Of a stretch of 64,000 nucleotides of DNA, positions 1-7,236 are shown piece after piece. Source of the DNA: Peptoniphilus raoultii (lineage in GTDB: Bacteria > Bacillota > Clostridia > Tissierellales > Peptoniphilaceae); the NCBI RefSeq assembly GCF_900099555.1, contig NZ_FMWM01000002.1:989629-1053628 (forward strand). Direction: 5' to 3'. A model generated the notes under the pieces. The model had not been told where the DNA came from. It ran no database searches and saw only the letters and a list, made by a program, of their open reading frames with translations. Position 1 is the first letter of the stretch; each line of letters opens with the position of its first letter. Position numbers and translations under genes: made by a program.

Positions 1-84
1 TCAATAGCTTATATTAAAAAGTTAGTGGCAGAAGCCGAAAAGAACGGATGGGGACACTACACAGGAGAAGAAAAGCCTTTATAA
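1..84 (+). CDS. C-terminal end of an unidentified protein (partial)
   Basis: An open frame runs in from the left edge for 27 codons and stops at TAA (82-84). The visible tail reads IKKLVAEAEKNGWGHYTGEE, a helical charged segment. No family can be assigned from this fragment. It is transcribed toward the repeat array that starts about 60 bases downstream and lies opposite to the amidase gene. The start lies outside the window. Confidence 0.4.
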   Translation, partial: SIAYIKKLVAEAEKNGWGHYTGEEKPL

Positions 85-146
85 AACTTGCAAAATTTTG
101 AAAATGCAGGGGGACTGTCCATTGAGGATTGTCCCAATTAAACTTT

Positions 147-266
147 GCAGGGCTGTCCTACAAAAAACAAAAAATGTGAAAAAAATAAATAAGAATAAAA
201 CAAGGAGGACAGCCTTACGTAAATTTCGCCATGCTCAATTTATTAAAGACAGCCCTCCTAAAGAAT
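147..266. repeat. Composite hairpin repeat, tandem unit 1 (type A loop)
   Basis: First of two head-to-tail units of about 120 bp. It begins with a partial GCAGG hairpin (gcagggctgtcct), then an A-rich spacer, then a 57 bp imperfect palindrome (203-259) with AGGAGG/CCTCCT ends and an inner inverted repeat GTAAATT..AATTTAC. Read on the minus strand, downstream of the amidase gene, the palindrome is followed by a T-rich stretch and could act as a terminator. Related copies are at 267-384, 1783-1897 and 7237-7352. Confidence 0.8.
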
Positions 267-384
267 GCAGGGCTGTCCTGCTGAAAACAAAAATGTGAAG
301 AAAATAAATAAGAATAAAACAAGGAGGACAGCCTTACGTAAATTTCGCCATGCTCAATTTACTAAAGACAGCCCTCCTAAAATA
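267..384. repeat. Composite hairpin repeat, tandem unit 2 (type A loop)
   Basis: Near-identical second unit. It has a perfect GCAGGgctgtCCTGC hairpin at 267-281, an A-rich spacer, and the type A palindrome at 322-378. It lies directly downstream of the minus-strand amidase stop (413), so it is the nearest candidate terminator for the sigma-amidase transcript. A further degenerate arm (acagctcctcct) follows at about 394-406. Confidence 0.8.
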
Positions 385-412
385 AAAAATGAAGACAGCT
401 CCTCCTAATAAT

Positions 413-886
413 TCAAATTCTTTTCTTAAGTTCCCACCATGCTGCCCAGCCATTTTCAGACATTGATCGTGGGCAAATTTTTCTTGACGCATCATAATGT
501 CTTACAACATTTGCAAGGGGGATCCTATAAAACTCCATAAGTTCCCTCACAAGGGGCAGGGTATTTTCCACTGCCTTTTTATAATCGCCATCTTCATTTA
601 TGCAAATTTCAATTCCAATGGAGTTATTATTTGTTATGCCAAAGCGTCCTCTGCCGTCGCCACAGTGCCATGATGCGTTAGCATCTTCCACAAGCTCCAC
701 AATCCTTTTGTCATCAACAAAATAGTGGGCGCTGGCACGCCTGTTGCCACCATTAAAATATCTATAGTGGGCAAGGGCATCTGCTCCCTTTCTTGGATTT
801 GCGGTGTCGTGAATCACAATAAATTTTATATTTGTGCCGCCTCTTTTGTGAAAGTTATATTTTATTAATTTCTTTTCAATTATCAT
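413..886 (-). CDS. N-acetylmuramoyl-L-alanine amidase (Amidase_2 family)
   Basis: A 157-residue, single-domain zinc amidase predicted to cut the bond between N-acetylmuramic acid and L-alanine in peptidoglycan. The Amidase_2 fold fills the protein: IVIHDTA near residue 25 gives the first zinc His, VVRHYDASRKICPRS near residue 130 gives the second His and the Cys ligand. There is no signal peptide and no wall-binding or SPOR domain, so it resembles a minimal phage-type endolysin that needs a separate release route. The start has a strong AGGAGG and overlaps the upstream sigma-factor gene by 11 bases, indicating translational coupling. Confidence 0.88.
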   Translation of the reverse strand: MIIEKKLIKYNFHKRGGTNIKFIVIHDTANPRKGADALAHYRYFNGGNRRASAHYFVDDKRIVELVEDANASWHCGDGRGRFGITNNNSIGIEICINEDGDYKKAVENTLPLVRELMEFYRIPLANVVRHYDASRKICPRSMSENGWAAWWELKKRI

Positions 887-1526
887 TAAAATTCCTCCTT
901 AAATTTTTAAGAGCCTGATTTTTTGCAGCGACTACTGTCCATTTGGAAATTCCCATTTCCTTGGCTATTGCCTTTAGGCTCATTTTTTTGTAATAAAAGT
1001 TATAAACTATCATCTTTTGCCTTGGGGGTAGGCTTTTTAAGGCAAGGTTTAATTTTTCATGCCCCTTCTTTTTAATATAGTCCTCTTCAATATCTTCTTC
1101 TGATTTTATATTTTCAAGGAGATCATTTCCTTCTTCATCTCTTCTTGGCACTTCTTTTTCTGCCTTAATATATTTTAAGGTGTCAAGGAGATAGTATTTT
1201 ATATAAGATTTAATGTATTTTAAAAATGATCTTTTCCCGTCAAATGTTTCTAAACTTTCTAAGATTATTAAATTGCAATCTTGGTACAAATCTTCATAGT
1301 CCTTATATATGGGGCAATATTTTTTAATAGATGCCTTGATTAAGGGACTTAGCATGGTGAGAAGGTCGAATTTTGCCTTGCCATCGCCCAAAAGTGCAAG
1401 ATTTAAGCTATGGTTAAAGTTTTCGTAGGTATTTAGCTTATGTGAATTATTTTGTTCTGACATTATTTTTATTTTATTCTCCTTATTATAATCAGCCTTT
1501 CTAATTTTATATTTTGTGTTTTCCAT
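876..1526 (-). CDS. Sigma-70-family RNA polymerase sigma factor
   Basis: A 216-residue small sigma factor. A region 2-like segment (about residues 40-120, with KDYEDLYQDCNLIILESLETFD) recognises the -10 element and core polymerase. A region 4 helix-turn-helix (about 165-212, LPPRQKMIVYNFYYKKMSL..IAKEMGISKWTV) reads the -35. There is no region 1 or 3, as in the short toxin/bacteriocin-associated or YvrI-like sigma factors. ATG at 1526 has AGAGG just upstream; an internal ATG (MSEQNN, residue 22) has AGGAG at longer spacing. A canonical promoter lies at 1643-1671. It is coupled to the amidase. Its targets are unknown; the neighbouring DUF1659/DUF2922/YvrJ genes are the obvious candidates. Confidence 0.82.
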   Translation of the reverse strand: MENTKYKIRKADYNKENKIKIMSEQNNSHKLNTYENFNHSLNLALLGDGKAKFDLLTMLSPLIKASIKKYCPIYKDYEDLYQDCNLIILESLETFDGKRSFLKYIKSYIKYYLLDTLKYIKAEKEVPRRDEEGNDLLENIKSEEDIEEDYIKKKGHEKLNLALKSLPPRQKMIVYNFYYKKMSLKAIAKEMGISKWTVVAAKNQALKNLRRNFNDN

Positions 1527-1642
1527 ATTAACCTCTGGTTTTCTCTGTTTATTCGTAATTTTGTTTTGATTTTTACTTAAGTATTTTTTTGTTTTTATTT
1601 TATTTTTTTGTTGGCTAGCCAGACCTTTTTGGTCTTTATACG

Positions 1643-1671
1643 ATTATAGAACATAAGTTTAAAAATTGCAA
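1643..1671 (-). promoter_or_regulatory. Sigma-A promoter of the sigma-amidase operon, with 5' UTR hairpin
   Basis: On the minus strand TTGCAA (1666-1671) is followed after 17 bases by a perfect TATAAT (1643-1648). The predicted transcript begins around 1636 and immediately contains a perfect hairpin AGACC-aaaaa-GGTCT (1621-1635) followed by the palindrome GGCTAGCC (1613-1620). This leaves an untranslated leader of about 110 bases before the ATG, long for this genome, so post-initiation control is possible. Confidence 0.72.
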
Positions 1672-1782
1672 TATGTTTTTACAAATATTCAGAACATAAT
1701 TTCTTTTTGCGTTTAGGAGATGCTAAGCTGTCCCTATTAAAAAACTTGCAGGGGGATAATGCCTGAGACTGTCCCCTTTTCA

Positions 1783-1897
1783 GCAGGACTGTCCTGCTGA
1801 AAACAAAAATGTAAAGAAAATAAATAAAAATAAAAAAGGAGGACAGCCTTACGTAAATTTCGCCATGCTCAATTTACTAAAGACAGCCATCCTAAAA
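1783..1897. repeat. Composite hairpin repeat (type A loop), third copy
   Basis: Same layout and orientation as the tandem pair at 147-384: GCAGGactgtCCTGC hairpin at 1783-1797, A-rich spacer, then the type A palindrome at 1837-1893, whose right arm is slightly decayed (gccatcct instead of gccctcct). Further degenerate GGACTGTCC/GGACAGTCC pieces flank it (1768-1776, 1901-1945). It fills the divergent gap between the sigma factor and the Ig-like protein gene, so a purely terminator role is not obvious here. Confidence 0.8.
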
Positions 1898-2055
1898 AAT
1901 GCAGGGCTGTCCTTAAGAACTAAAGAGGGACAGTCCCTCACATTCTTTATTATTAATAAAATCTTAATTAAACTTTCACAAAATTTTCAGATTTAATGCT
2001 CCAAAAATGGCAATGTTTGTAGTATTATATAATTATTAACTTATAGGAGGGAATT

Positions 2056-3501
2056 ATGAATAAAAATTTAAAAAAATACCTTTCAATTACTCTTGCTGGT
2101 TTAATGCTTTCAGCTCTTCCTTCTGCGATTTTTGCCAAGACTGATCCTTTAACTGGCAAGGAGATTAAAGATGAAAGAAATTATAATTACAGAAGAGAAT
2201 TGTACAACAGAGATTATGATTGGGATTCATATCTAAGAGATCATAATTACAGATATTATGGAGATTATAGGGACTATTATTATAGGGATAGATATTATAA
2301 TAATGATTTTTCTAATGTTTCTTATTCTGACAAGAAAATTTCTGGCAGAACTGCTCCAAATGTTGATGTTTATATTTATAATGGATATGAAAATATAAGA
2401 CTTGGTAAGAGTGATAGCGATGGATACTTTGACTTTAGTTTGTCAAGGACTTTAGACAGAGATGCTTATCTTTATGCAAGGGACAATTATCGTGAATCTT
2501 CAAGATACTATATCTATGGCAGTAACTATTCATATTTAAGAGAAAAAGATGCAAAGAGAGTTTATCCAACAGGAATTTCTACAAAATCTTATGAAGTCTC
2601 AGGAAGACTTTCTGATTATGTGAATACAAAAGTTTCTGTTTATGACGGAAATTATTATCTTGGCACAACAAATACAGATAAGGACGGATATTTTACTTTA
2701 AAAACTGACAGATATATTGATTCAAGATCCTATTTAGAATTTTATACTGACGGCAAAAAATCTGAATCAAAGACTGAAACAAGTAATGAATTTTCTGTTG
2801 CTCCAGTAATTACTAGCGAAGTTAAGGATGGAGCAAGCACTATTTCTGGTGTTGCCGGTAAGGATGCAAAAATTTCTGTTTTTGATGGTGTTAATAAAAA
2901 TATTGGTGAAGCTACTGCTTCTTCAAATGGATCTTTTTCAGTTTCACTTACTAAGTCTGTTGTTGGCGGCGAAAAGCTAACTATTAAGGCTACTGAATCA
3001 GGAAAGAAAGAATCTTCTACTGTTTATGAAGTTAAGGGCGGAGTGGTTAATAAACCTGCTGTTTCTACAAATAAATATTTTGTTTTAACCATAGGTTCAA
3101 AATCTTATACTGACAATAATGGCAAGGCTTATACTTTTGACGCTGCTCCTACTATTAAAAATTCCAGAACTCTTCTTCCAATGAGAGCAGTTGCTGAAAT
3201 GATTGGGGCAGAAGTTGAATGGAATAAAGATTCTAGAACTGCAACTTTTACAAAGGGTTCTAAGACTGCAAGTATTCAAATTGATGGTAACGATATTGTT
3301 ATTAATGATAAGGCTAATGGAATTGAAAATAAGCTTGTAACTATGGATTCTAAACCTTTAATGGTTGAAAATAGAATTTTACTTCCTATTACTAATATTG
3401 CTAATATTTTCTCTTTGACTAACGGAAATACTAAAGACGGTATTAATCAAGATATTGAATGGAATGAAGATAATAGAACTGTTACTATTAATGTAAAATA
3501 A
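2056..3501 (+). CDS. Secreted Ig-like protein with C-terminal copper amine oxidase N-terminal-like domain
   Basis: A 481-residue exported protein. A signal peptide (residues 1-27, ending SAIFAKT) is followed by a strikingly Tyr/Arg/Asp-rich stretch (about 40-85). Three Ig-like beta modules of about 65 residues follow (about 92-155, 170-245, 250-325), each with a ..GYFDFSLS/GYFTLKTD/GSFSVSLT-type strand. The C-terminus (about 340-481) is the copper amine oxidase N-terminal-like domain (PF07833), with LLPMRAVAEMIGAEVEW and LLPITNIANIF repeats. PF07833 is common on clostridial surface proteins and is not itself an oxidase. It has no LPXTG or SLH anchor. GGAGGG lies 5 bases before the ATG and a TATAAT at 2028-2033. 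It sits inside the minus-strand sigma/amidase/YvrJ neighbourhood, on the opposite strand. Confidence 0.8.
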   Translation: MNKNLKKYLSITLAGLMLSALPSAIFAKTDPLTGKEIKDERNYNYRRELYNRDYDWDSYLRDHNYRYYGDYRDYYYRDRYYNNDFSNVSYSDKKISGRTAPNVDVYIYNGYENIRLGKSDSDGYFDFSLSRTLDRDAYLYARDNYRESSRYYIYGSNYSYLREKDAKRVYPTGISTKSYEVSGRLSDYVNTKVSVYDGNYYLGTTNTDKDGYFTLKTDRYIDSRSYLEFYTDGKKSESKTETSNEFSVAPVITSEVKDGASTISGVAGKDAKISVFDGVNKNIGEATASSNGSFSVSLTKSVVGGEKLTIKATESGKKESSTVYEVKGGVVNKPAVSTNKYFVLTIGSKSYTDNNGKAYTFDAAPTIKNSRTLLPMRAVAEMIGAEVEWNKDSRTATFTKGSKTASIQIDGNDIVINDKANGIENKLVTMDSKPLMVENRILLPITNIANIFSLTNGNTKDGINQDIEWNEDNRTVTINVK

Positions 3502-3518
3502 TTTGAATTAAATTTTTT

Positions 3519-3550
3519 GGGGATGGTCTTGTTTTGACTATCCCTTTTTT
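3519..3550 (+). terminator. Intrinsic terminator after the Ig-like protein gene
   Basis: A 9 bp stem with one mismatch (GGGATGGTC / GACTATCCC) and a short loop is followed by TTTTTT. It begins about 18 bases after the stop codon. Confidence 0.7.
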
Positions 3551-3574
3551 ATGGCTAAAAATTTTGTAAAATGC

Positions 3575-3676
3575 TGGAGACTGTAGCCATGCTTGTACTC
3601 GTAGAGTACGGACTGTCCTCATTAAAAAAAGAAATTAAAAAAACAATAAATAATTGAATTAAAGAGGGACAGTCCT
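3575..3676. repeat. Degenerate GGACTGTCC-family repeat fragments
   Basis: This stretch contains ggagactgtagcc, a GTACTC-gta-GAGTAC hairpin followed by ggactgtcc, and agggacagtcctt. The same pieces recur near 4523-4630 and, in better-preserved form, as the terminator-like repeats at 20169-20220 and 62898-62948. No gene is visible here. Confidence 0.5.
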
Positions 3677-3703
3677 TCATAAATCCTAAGATAAAAAAAT
3701 AAA

Positions 3704-3759
3704 AGGAGGACAGCCTTACATTCATTTGCATACGCTCATTCATATAAGACAGTCCTCCT
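3704..3759. repeat. Hairpin repeat, type B loop
   Basis: A 56 bp element with the same AGGAGGACAGCCTT left arm and AGACAGTCCTCCT right arm as type A, but a different 28-base centre built on a repeated ATTCAT. The reverse complement recurs at 7156-7211 with two differences. It sits immediately after yvrJ on the minus strand; the yvrJ stop codon (TAG, 3760-3758) is shared with the first bases of the element. Confidence 0.78.
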
Positions 3760-3910
3760 ATTTAAGTTTCATTGCATCAAGAGCTTTAGTAAGCTCTGAT
3801 ATGCTTGAGTTGAGTTCCTCCAGTTTTTTCTCCAATCTTACAAGCAAATAGCAGGATATAGCAATTGGAAATCCTATATTTGCAATGTTTGATATTAATT
3901 CATCAGCCAT
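3758..3910 (-). CDS. YvrJ-family small membrane protein
   Basis: A 50-residue protein, MADELISNIANIGFPIAISC followed by YLLVRLEKKLEEL and a short charged tail. One hydrophobic segment (about residues 8-25) precedes an amphipathic, coiled-coil-like helix (27-46). This is the YvrJ layout, and it resembles small holin/BhlA-like proteins. GAGGTG lies 4 bases before the ATG. It is the last gene of the DUF1659-DUF2922-YvrJ run, starting 10 bases after the DUF2922 stop. Its function is not established; that it gives the signal-less amidase access to the wall is my inference. Confidence 0.75.
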   Translation of the reverse strand: MADELISNIANIGFPIAISCYLLVRLEKKLEELNSSISELTKALDAMKLK

Positions 3911-3920
3911 AAGTCACCTC

Positions 3921-4133
3921 TTATACAAGTTCAATTTCTTGGCGAGTTACTAAAAAGGCTTTTTGATAGCTTTCAAGTGCAGCATCTTTAGCAGCTACAA
4001 TTTTTTCATTTACAAGATATGTTCCAAATTCACTTGCATCAATTTTTGTTACATTATCTTTGGGATCAGATATTGATATGCTACATTTTTTGCCGTTCGC
4101 ATCAACAAATTCAAGTCTTAATGTTTTGTTCAT
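3921..4133 (-). CDS. DUF2922 family protein
   Basis: A 70-residue cytosolic protein matching the DUF2922 pattern: a beta hairpin (LRLEFVDANGKKCSISISDP), a short linker and a C-terminal helix-strand ending VTRQEIELV. The start ATG at 4133 follows AGGAG with suitable spacing. In other Firmicutes DUF2922 genes are typically next to DUF1659 and YvrJ genes, as here. No biochemical function is known. Confidence 0.72.
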   Translation of the reverse strand: MNKTLRLEFVDANGKKCSISISDPKDNVTKIDASEFGTYLVNEKIVAAKDAALESYQKAFLVTRQEIELV

Positions 4134-4153
4134 TTTTTTCTCCTTTCTTTAAA

Positions 4154-4381
4154 TTACTTTTCTTCTTTGTTTAAAATTTCGACTTCTGATAGTTTTGTTA
4201 CAGAGATTAAATTTTTACCAATAATTTTTGATAAAAGATTGCCCGTTTGTAGGGCCTTATCATCAGTAACATTTTCGTTTAATCTTGCAAGGCTTATGGT
4301 TTTAGTTGACTTTCTGCCGTTTTCATTTAAGCCGTTGTCAAATTTACTTTTAAGCCTTCTTGTCATAATTTGATTTGCCAT
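4154..4381 (-). CDS. DUF1659 family protein
   Basis: A 75-residue protein with the DUF1659 pattern: basic start (MANQIMTRRLKSKF), a beta hairpin around ENGRKSTKTISLARL, a helix (DDKALQTGNLLSKIIG) and a final VTKLSEVEIL strand. It is first in the three-gene run, with AGGAGGTG ahead of the ATG. It is of unknown function. The 20-base gap to DUF2922 and the shared strand indicate one transcript. Its upstream region carries no convincing sigma-A promoter, compatible with control by an alternative sigma factor, though this is only inference. Confidence 0.72.
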   Translation of the reverse strand: MANQIMTRRLKSKFDNGLNENGRKSTKTISLARLNENVTDDKALQTGNLLSKIIGKNLISVTKLSEVEILNKEEK

Positions 4382-4468
4382 TTTTTCACCTCCTGTTATA
4401 TATATAGAAATAGGGTAGGAAAGTTGCTAGTGTTTTTGAAAATTTTTATTAAAATTTTAAAAATAATA

Positions 4469-4487
4469 GAAAGCTAGCCTAACATGA
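4469..4487. promoter_or_regulatory. Weak DtxR-like half site
   Basis: The core TAGCCTAAC at 4475-4483 matches the right half of the DtxR consensus exactly; overall I count 13 of 19 matches. It lies between the DUF1659 start and the stronger feo box, so it could be a second operator or chance. Confidence 0.3.
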
Positions 4488-4522
4488 AAAACAATGCAGA
4501 TCGGTCTTGCTTAAAAAATGCC

Positions 4523-4586
4523 GGGGACTGTCCCCATTACACAAAGAAAATTAGAAAAAAAATTAAACAAAAAAGGGACAGTCCCT
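4523..4586. repeat. GGGACTGTCCC-type repeat pieces
   Basis: A perfect palindrome GGGGACTGTCCCC (4523-4535) and, 38 bases on, AGGGACAGTCCCT (4574-4586) could also pair with each other. They belong to the same GGAC-T/A-GTCC family seen at 1768, 3663, 7371 and 25188. No gene is visible between 4382 and 4844; the rest of that gap is the feo regulatory region. Confidence 0.6.
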
Positions 4587-4699
4587 CAAAAATAAAAAAA
4601 TAAAAAAATTCTTGGGACTATAGCCTTGCTTATGGCCACCATTTTCATTACTACATAAGTTTATTGACAAATTTTATAAATAAGTATATTATGAATTTA

Positions 4700-4718
4700 T
4701 TAAGTTAGCCTAACCTAA
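4700..4718. promoter_or_regulatory. DtxR/IdeR-type iron box upstream of feoAB
   Basis: TTAAGTTAGCCTAACCTAA matches the DtxR-family palindrome consensus TTAGGTTAGCCTAACCTAA at 18 of 19 positions. A second partial half (aataggttatttt) follows within 10 bases. It lies 127-145 bases upstream of the FeoA start. By analogy with DtxR/IdeR/MntR it would repress feoAB when Fe(II) is plentiful. No DtxR-family gene is in the window. Confidence 0.8.
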
Positions 4719-4844
4719 TAAATAGGTTATTTTAATTCACTTGCAAAATTTTTATTCATTTTATTTAGCACACAGTTTTTCATTTTAAAATATTTGCAGG
4801 TTGCAATCTATGATTAAAATATTAATTAATACTTAGGAGTAATT

Positions 4845-5075
4845 ATGAATTTAAGTGAAGCAAAGGAAGGTCAATCTGTAATTGTTACTGGATTTACTGC
4901 CGATTTAAAAATCAGACGAAGGCTTCAAGACCTTGGTATGATTAAGGGAACAGAAATAAAATGTCTAAGTCATTCGCCAATGGGTGATCCCACTGCCTAT
5001 TTAATTAGAAGGGCAGTTATTGCCATTCGCCAAATTGATGCCAAAGAAGTTTTAGTAAGGGAAGTGGAATTATGA
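4845..5075 (+). CDS. feoA: Ferrous iron transport protein A
   Basis: A 76-residue SH3-like FeoA: LSEAKEGQSVIVTGF, RRRLQDLGMIKGTEI and the C-terminal DPTAYLIRRAVIAIRQ..A are family hallmarks. FeoA is a small cytosolic partner that modulates the FeoB GTPase/permease. Its last 4 bases overlap the feoB start, so the pair is translationally coupled. AGGAG lies 7 bases before the ATG. No FeoC follows. Confidence 0.93.
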   Translation: MNLSEAKEGQSVIVTGFTADLKIRRRLQDLGMIKGTEIKCLSHSPMGDPTAYLIRRAVIAIRQIDAKEVLVREVEL

Positions 5076-7144
5076 CAAATGTTGTTGCACTGGCAGGAAA
5101 TCCAAATGTTGGCAAGTCAACGGTTTTTAATGCCTTAACTGGTCTTAAACAGCACACTGGTAATTGGCCAGGCAAAACTGTTGAATGTGCAAGGGGAAGC
5201 GTAAAAAATAATGACAAAAATTATGAACTTGTCGATCTTCCTGGATGCTATTCTCTTCTTGCTCATTCAGAAGAAGAGGAGATTGCAAGAGATTTTATTT
5301 GTTTTGAAAGTCCCGATGCTGTTATTGTAATTTGTGATGCCACAACTCTTGAAAGAAATATGAATTTACTTTTGCAAATTATGGAAACTACACCAAATGT
5401 TATCTTGTGTGTAAATCTCCTTGATGAAGCCAAGAGGAAAAAAATAAAAATTGACTTAGATAAATTAAGAGAAAGATTAAAAATTCCTGTTATTGGAACT
5501 GCTGCAAGAAATGGGAATGGTCTTGATGAAATTTTTCCTGCCCTTGAAGAGCTGAAAGCTAAAAAGCCTTTAGAATTTATGGTTTCTTATCCAGATGAAA
5601 TTGAGGAGGAAATTTTAAATTTAAGTGGTGAGGTTAAAAAAGTTTTTCAAGAAAAACTGCCCACTCGTTTTGCCAGCATAAGGCTTTTGGAAGAAGACGG
5701 GACTTTTTTTGCATCTTGCCAAAAATATTTGGGAATAAATATATATGAAGAAAAAAATCTTCTTGATGCTTTAAAGGTATCATGGGAAAGGCTAAGGGAT
5801 AAAAATTTTAGCAAGGAAAAAATTAGAGATGAAATTGCAAATGCCTTTGTTATGACATCTGAAAAAATTTGTGATGGTGTTACGACCTATGAAAGAGAAG
5901 ACTATAATTATTTGGATAGAAGTCTTGATAGGGTTTTCACTGGCAAAAGTAGCGGATTTTTAATAATGTTTCTTCTCCTTCTTGGGGTTTTTTGGATTAC
6001 AATTGCCGGAGCAAATGTGCCCTCGCAAATGATTAACACTTTTTTATTTTCTTTTGAAGATAAGATTTTAAATTTTTTAATAAGTATTGGAGTGCCAGAG
6101 ACCATTTATTCTCCTTTGATTTATGGCGTTTACAGAGTTGTGGCATGGGTAATTTCTGTAATGTTACCGCCAATGGCCATTTTTTTCCCACTATTTACTT
6201 TACTTGAAGATTTTGGTTATTTGCCAAGAGTTGCCTTTAATTTGGATAAGGCCTTTCAATCATGTAAAGCCTGTGGCAAGCAGGCTCTGACTATGTGTAT
6301 GGGTTTTGGCTGTAATGCTGCAGGAGTTACGGGCTGCAAAATTATTGATTCGCCAAGAGAAAGGTTAATTGCCATTCTTACTAATAATTTTGTGCCATGC
6401 AATGGCAGATTTCCTACAATTATTTCAACGATTACCATGTTTTTAGTTACGGGCATGGCAAGTGGATTTGTTTCATCCTTTGTTTCAGCTTTAATCCTTG
6501 CTCTTGTTATAATTTTGGGAATTTATTTGACCCTTGTTTCTTCAAAATTTTTGTCAAAAACTTTTTTAAAGGGTATGCCTTCATCTTTTACCTTGGAGCT
6601 TCCTCCCTACAGACCGCCACAAGTCGGGACTGTAATTGTAAGATCAATTTTTGACAGAACAATTTTTGTTTTGGCTAGGGCAATTGTTGTTGCTGCACCA
6701 GCAGGAATTATTATTTGGGTTCTTGCAAATATTAGCCTTGGTGGAGATACAATTTTAAATCATTTTGTGGGATTTTTAGATCCTTTGGCAAGGCTTATGG
6801 GTCTTGACGGTGTAATTTTAACGGCTTTTATTTTGGGGCTTCCTGCAAATGAAATTGTTGTTCCAATTATGGTGATGACTTATCTTTCTAAGGGATCGCT
6901 TCTTGAAATTGACGATATAAATATTATGAGAAATTTGCTAGTTCAAAATGGCTGGACTATTATTACTGCCATTAATGTAATTTTATTTTCTCTTATGCAC
7001 TGGCCTTGCGGCACAACTCTTCTTACAATTCATAAGGAATCGGGAAGCATTAAATGGACTGTTCTTGCCTTTTTATTGCCAACTATTTTTGGAATTGTGA
7101 TTTGTATGGCTTTTACTGCTGTGGCGAGGTTATTTGGTTTTTGA
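5072..7144 (+). CDS. feoB: Ferrous iron transporter FeoB
   Basis: A 690-residue Fe(II) transporter. The N-terminal G domain (about 1-165) has G1 GNPNVGKST, G3 VDLPG, G4 NLLD and a G5-like AAR. The membrane part (about 290-690) carries the two Gate/FeoB-C modules with the conserved Cys motifs GFGCNAAGVTGC, VPCNGRFPT and HWPCGTT, and IILGLPANEIVVPI in the pore region. Length is normal for the family. It is controlled together with feoA behind the iron box at 4700. Two hairpin repeats follow within 12 bases of the stop and probably end the transcript. Confidence 0.95.
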   Translation: MTNVVALAGNPNVGKSTVFNALTGLKQHTGNWPGKTVECARGSVKNNDKNYELVDLPGCYSLLAHSEEEEIARDFICFESPDAVIVICDATTLERNMNLLLQIMETTPNVILCVNLLDEAKRKKIKIDLDKLRERLKIPVIGTAARNGNGLDEIFPALEELKAKKPLEFMVSYPDEIEEEILNLSGEVKKVFQEKLPTRFASIRLLEEDGTFFASCQKYLGINIYEEKNLLDALKVSWERLRDKNFSKEKIRDEIANAFVMTSEKICDGVTTYEREDYNYLDRSLDRVFTGKSSGFLIMFLLLLGVFWITIAGANVPSQMINTFLFSFEDKILNFLISIGVPETIYSPLIYGVYRVVAWVISVMLPPMAIFFPLFTLLEDFGYLPRVAFNLDKAFQSCKACGKQALTMCMGFGCNAAGVTGCKIIDSPRERLIAILTNNFVPCNGRFPTIISTITMFLVTGMASGFVSSFVSALILALVIILGIYLTLVSSKFLSKTFLKGMPSSFTLELPPYRPPQVGTVIVRSIFDRTIFVLARAIVVAAPAGIIIWVLANISLGGDTILNHFVGFLDPLARLMGLDGVILTAFILGLPANEIVVPIMVMTYLSKGSLLEIDDINIMRNLLVQNGWTIITAINVILFSLMHWPCGTTLLTIHKESGSIKWTVLAFLLPTIFGIVICMAFTAVARLFGF

Positions 7145-7155
7145 AAAGATATTAA

Positions 7156-7211
7156 AGGAGGGCTGCCTTATATGAATGAGCGTATGCAAATGAATGTAAG
7201 GCTGTCCTCCT
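7156..7211. repeat. Hairpin repeat, type B loop, inverted copy; likely feoB terminator
   Basis: Reverse complement of the element at 3704-3759 with two differences. The AGGAGG..CCTCCT palindrome is followed by TTTTATTTTTTTACTTTTTT, so on the plus strand it looks like an intrinsic terminator directly behind feoB. Confidence 0.75.
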
Positions 7212-7236
7212 TTTATTTTTTTACTTTTTTTATATT

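Noticed and set aside
98-298. A 66-codon plus-strand reading frame
   Set aside because: It lies wholly within the tandem hairpin repeats, has no ribosome binding site and its translation is low-complexity repeat sequence.
147-384. CRISPR-like array (two tandem repeats)
   Set aside because: The units are about 120 bp with no unique spacers and no cas genes are present.
3555-3743. A 62-codon minus-strand reading frame starting MNERMQMN
   Set aside because: It is formed by the type B repeat and flanking repeat fragments; the start lies inside the hairpin loop.
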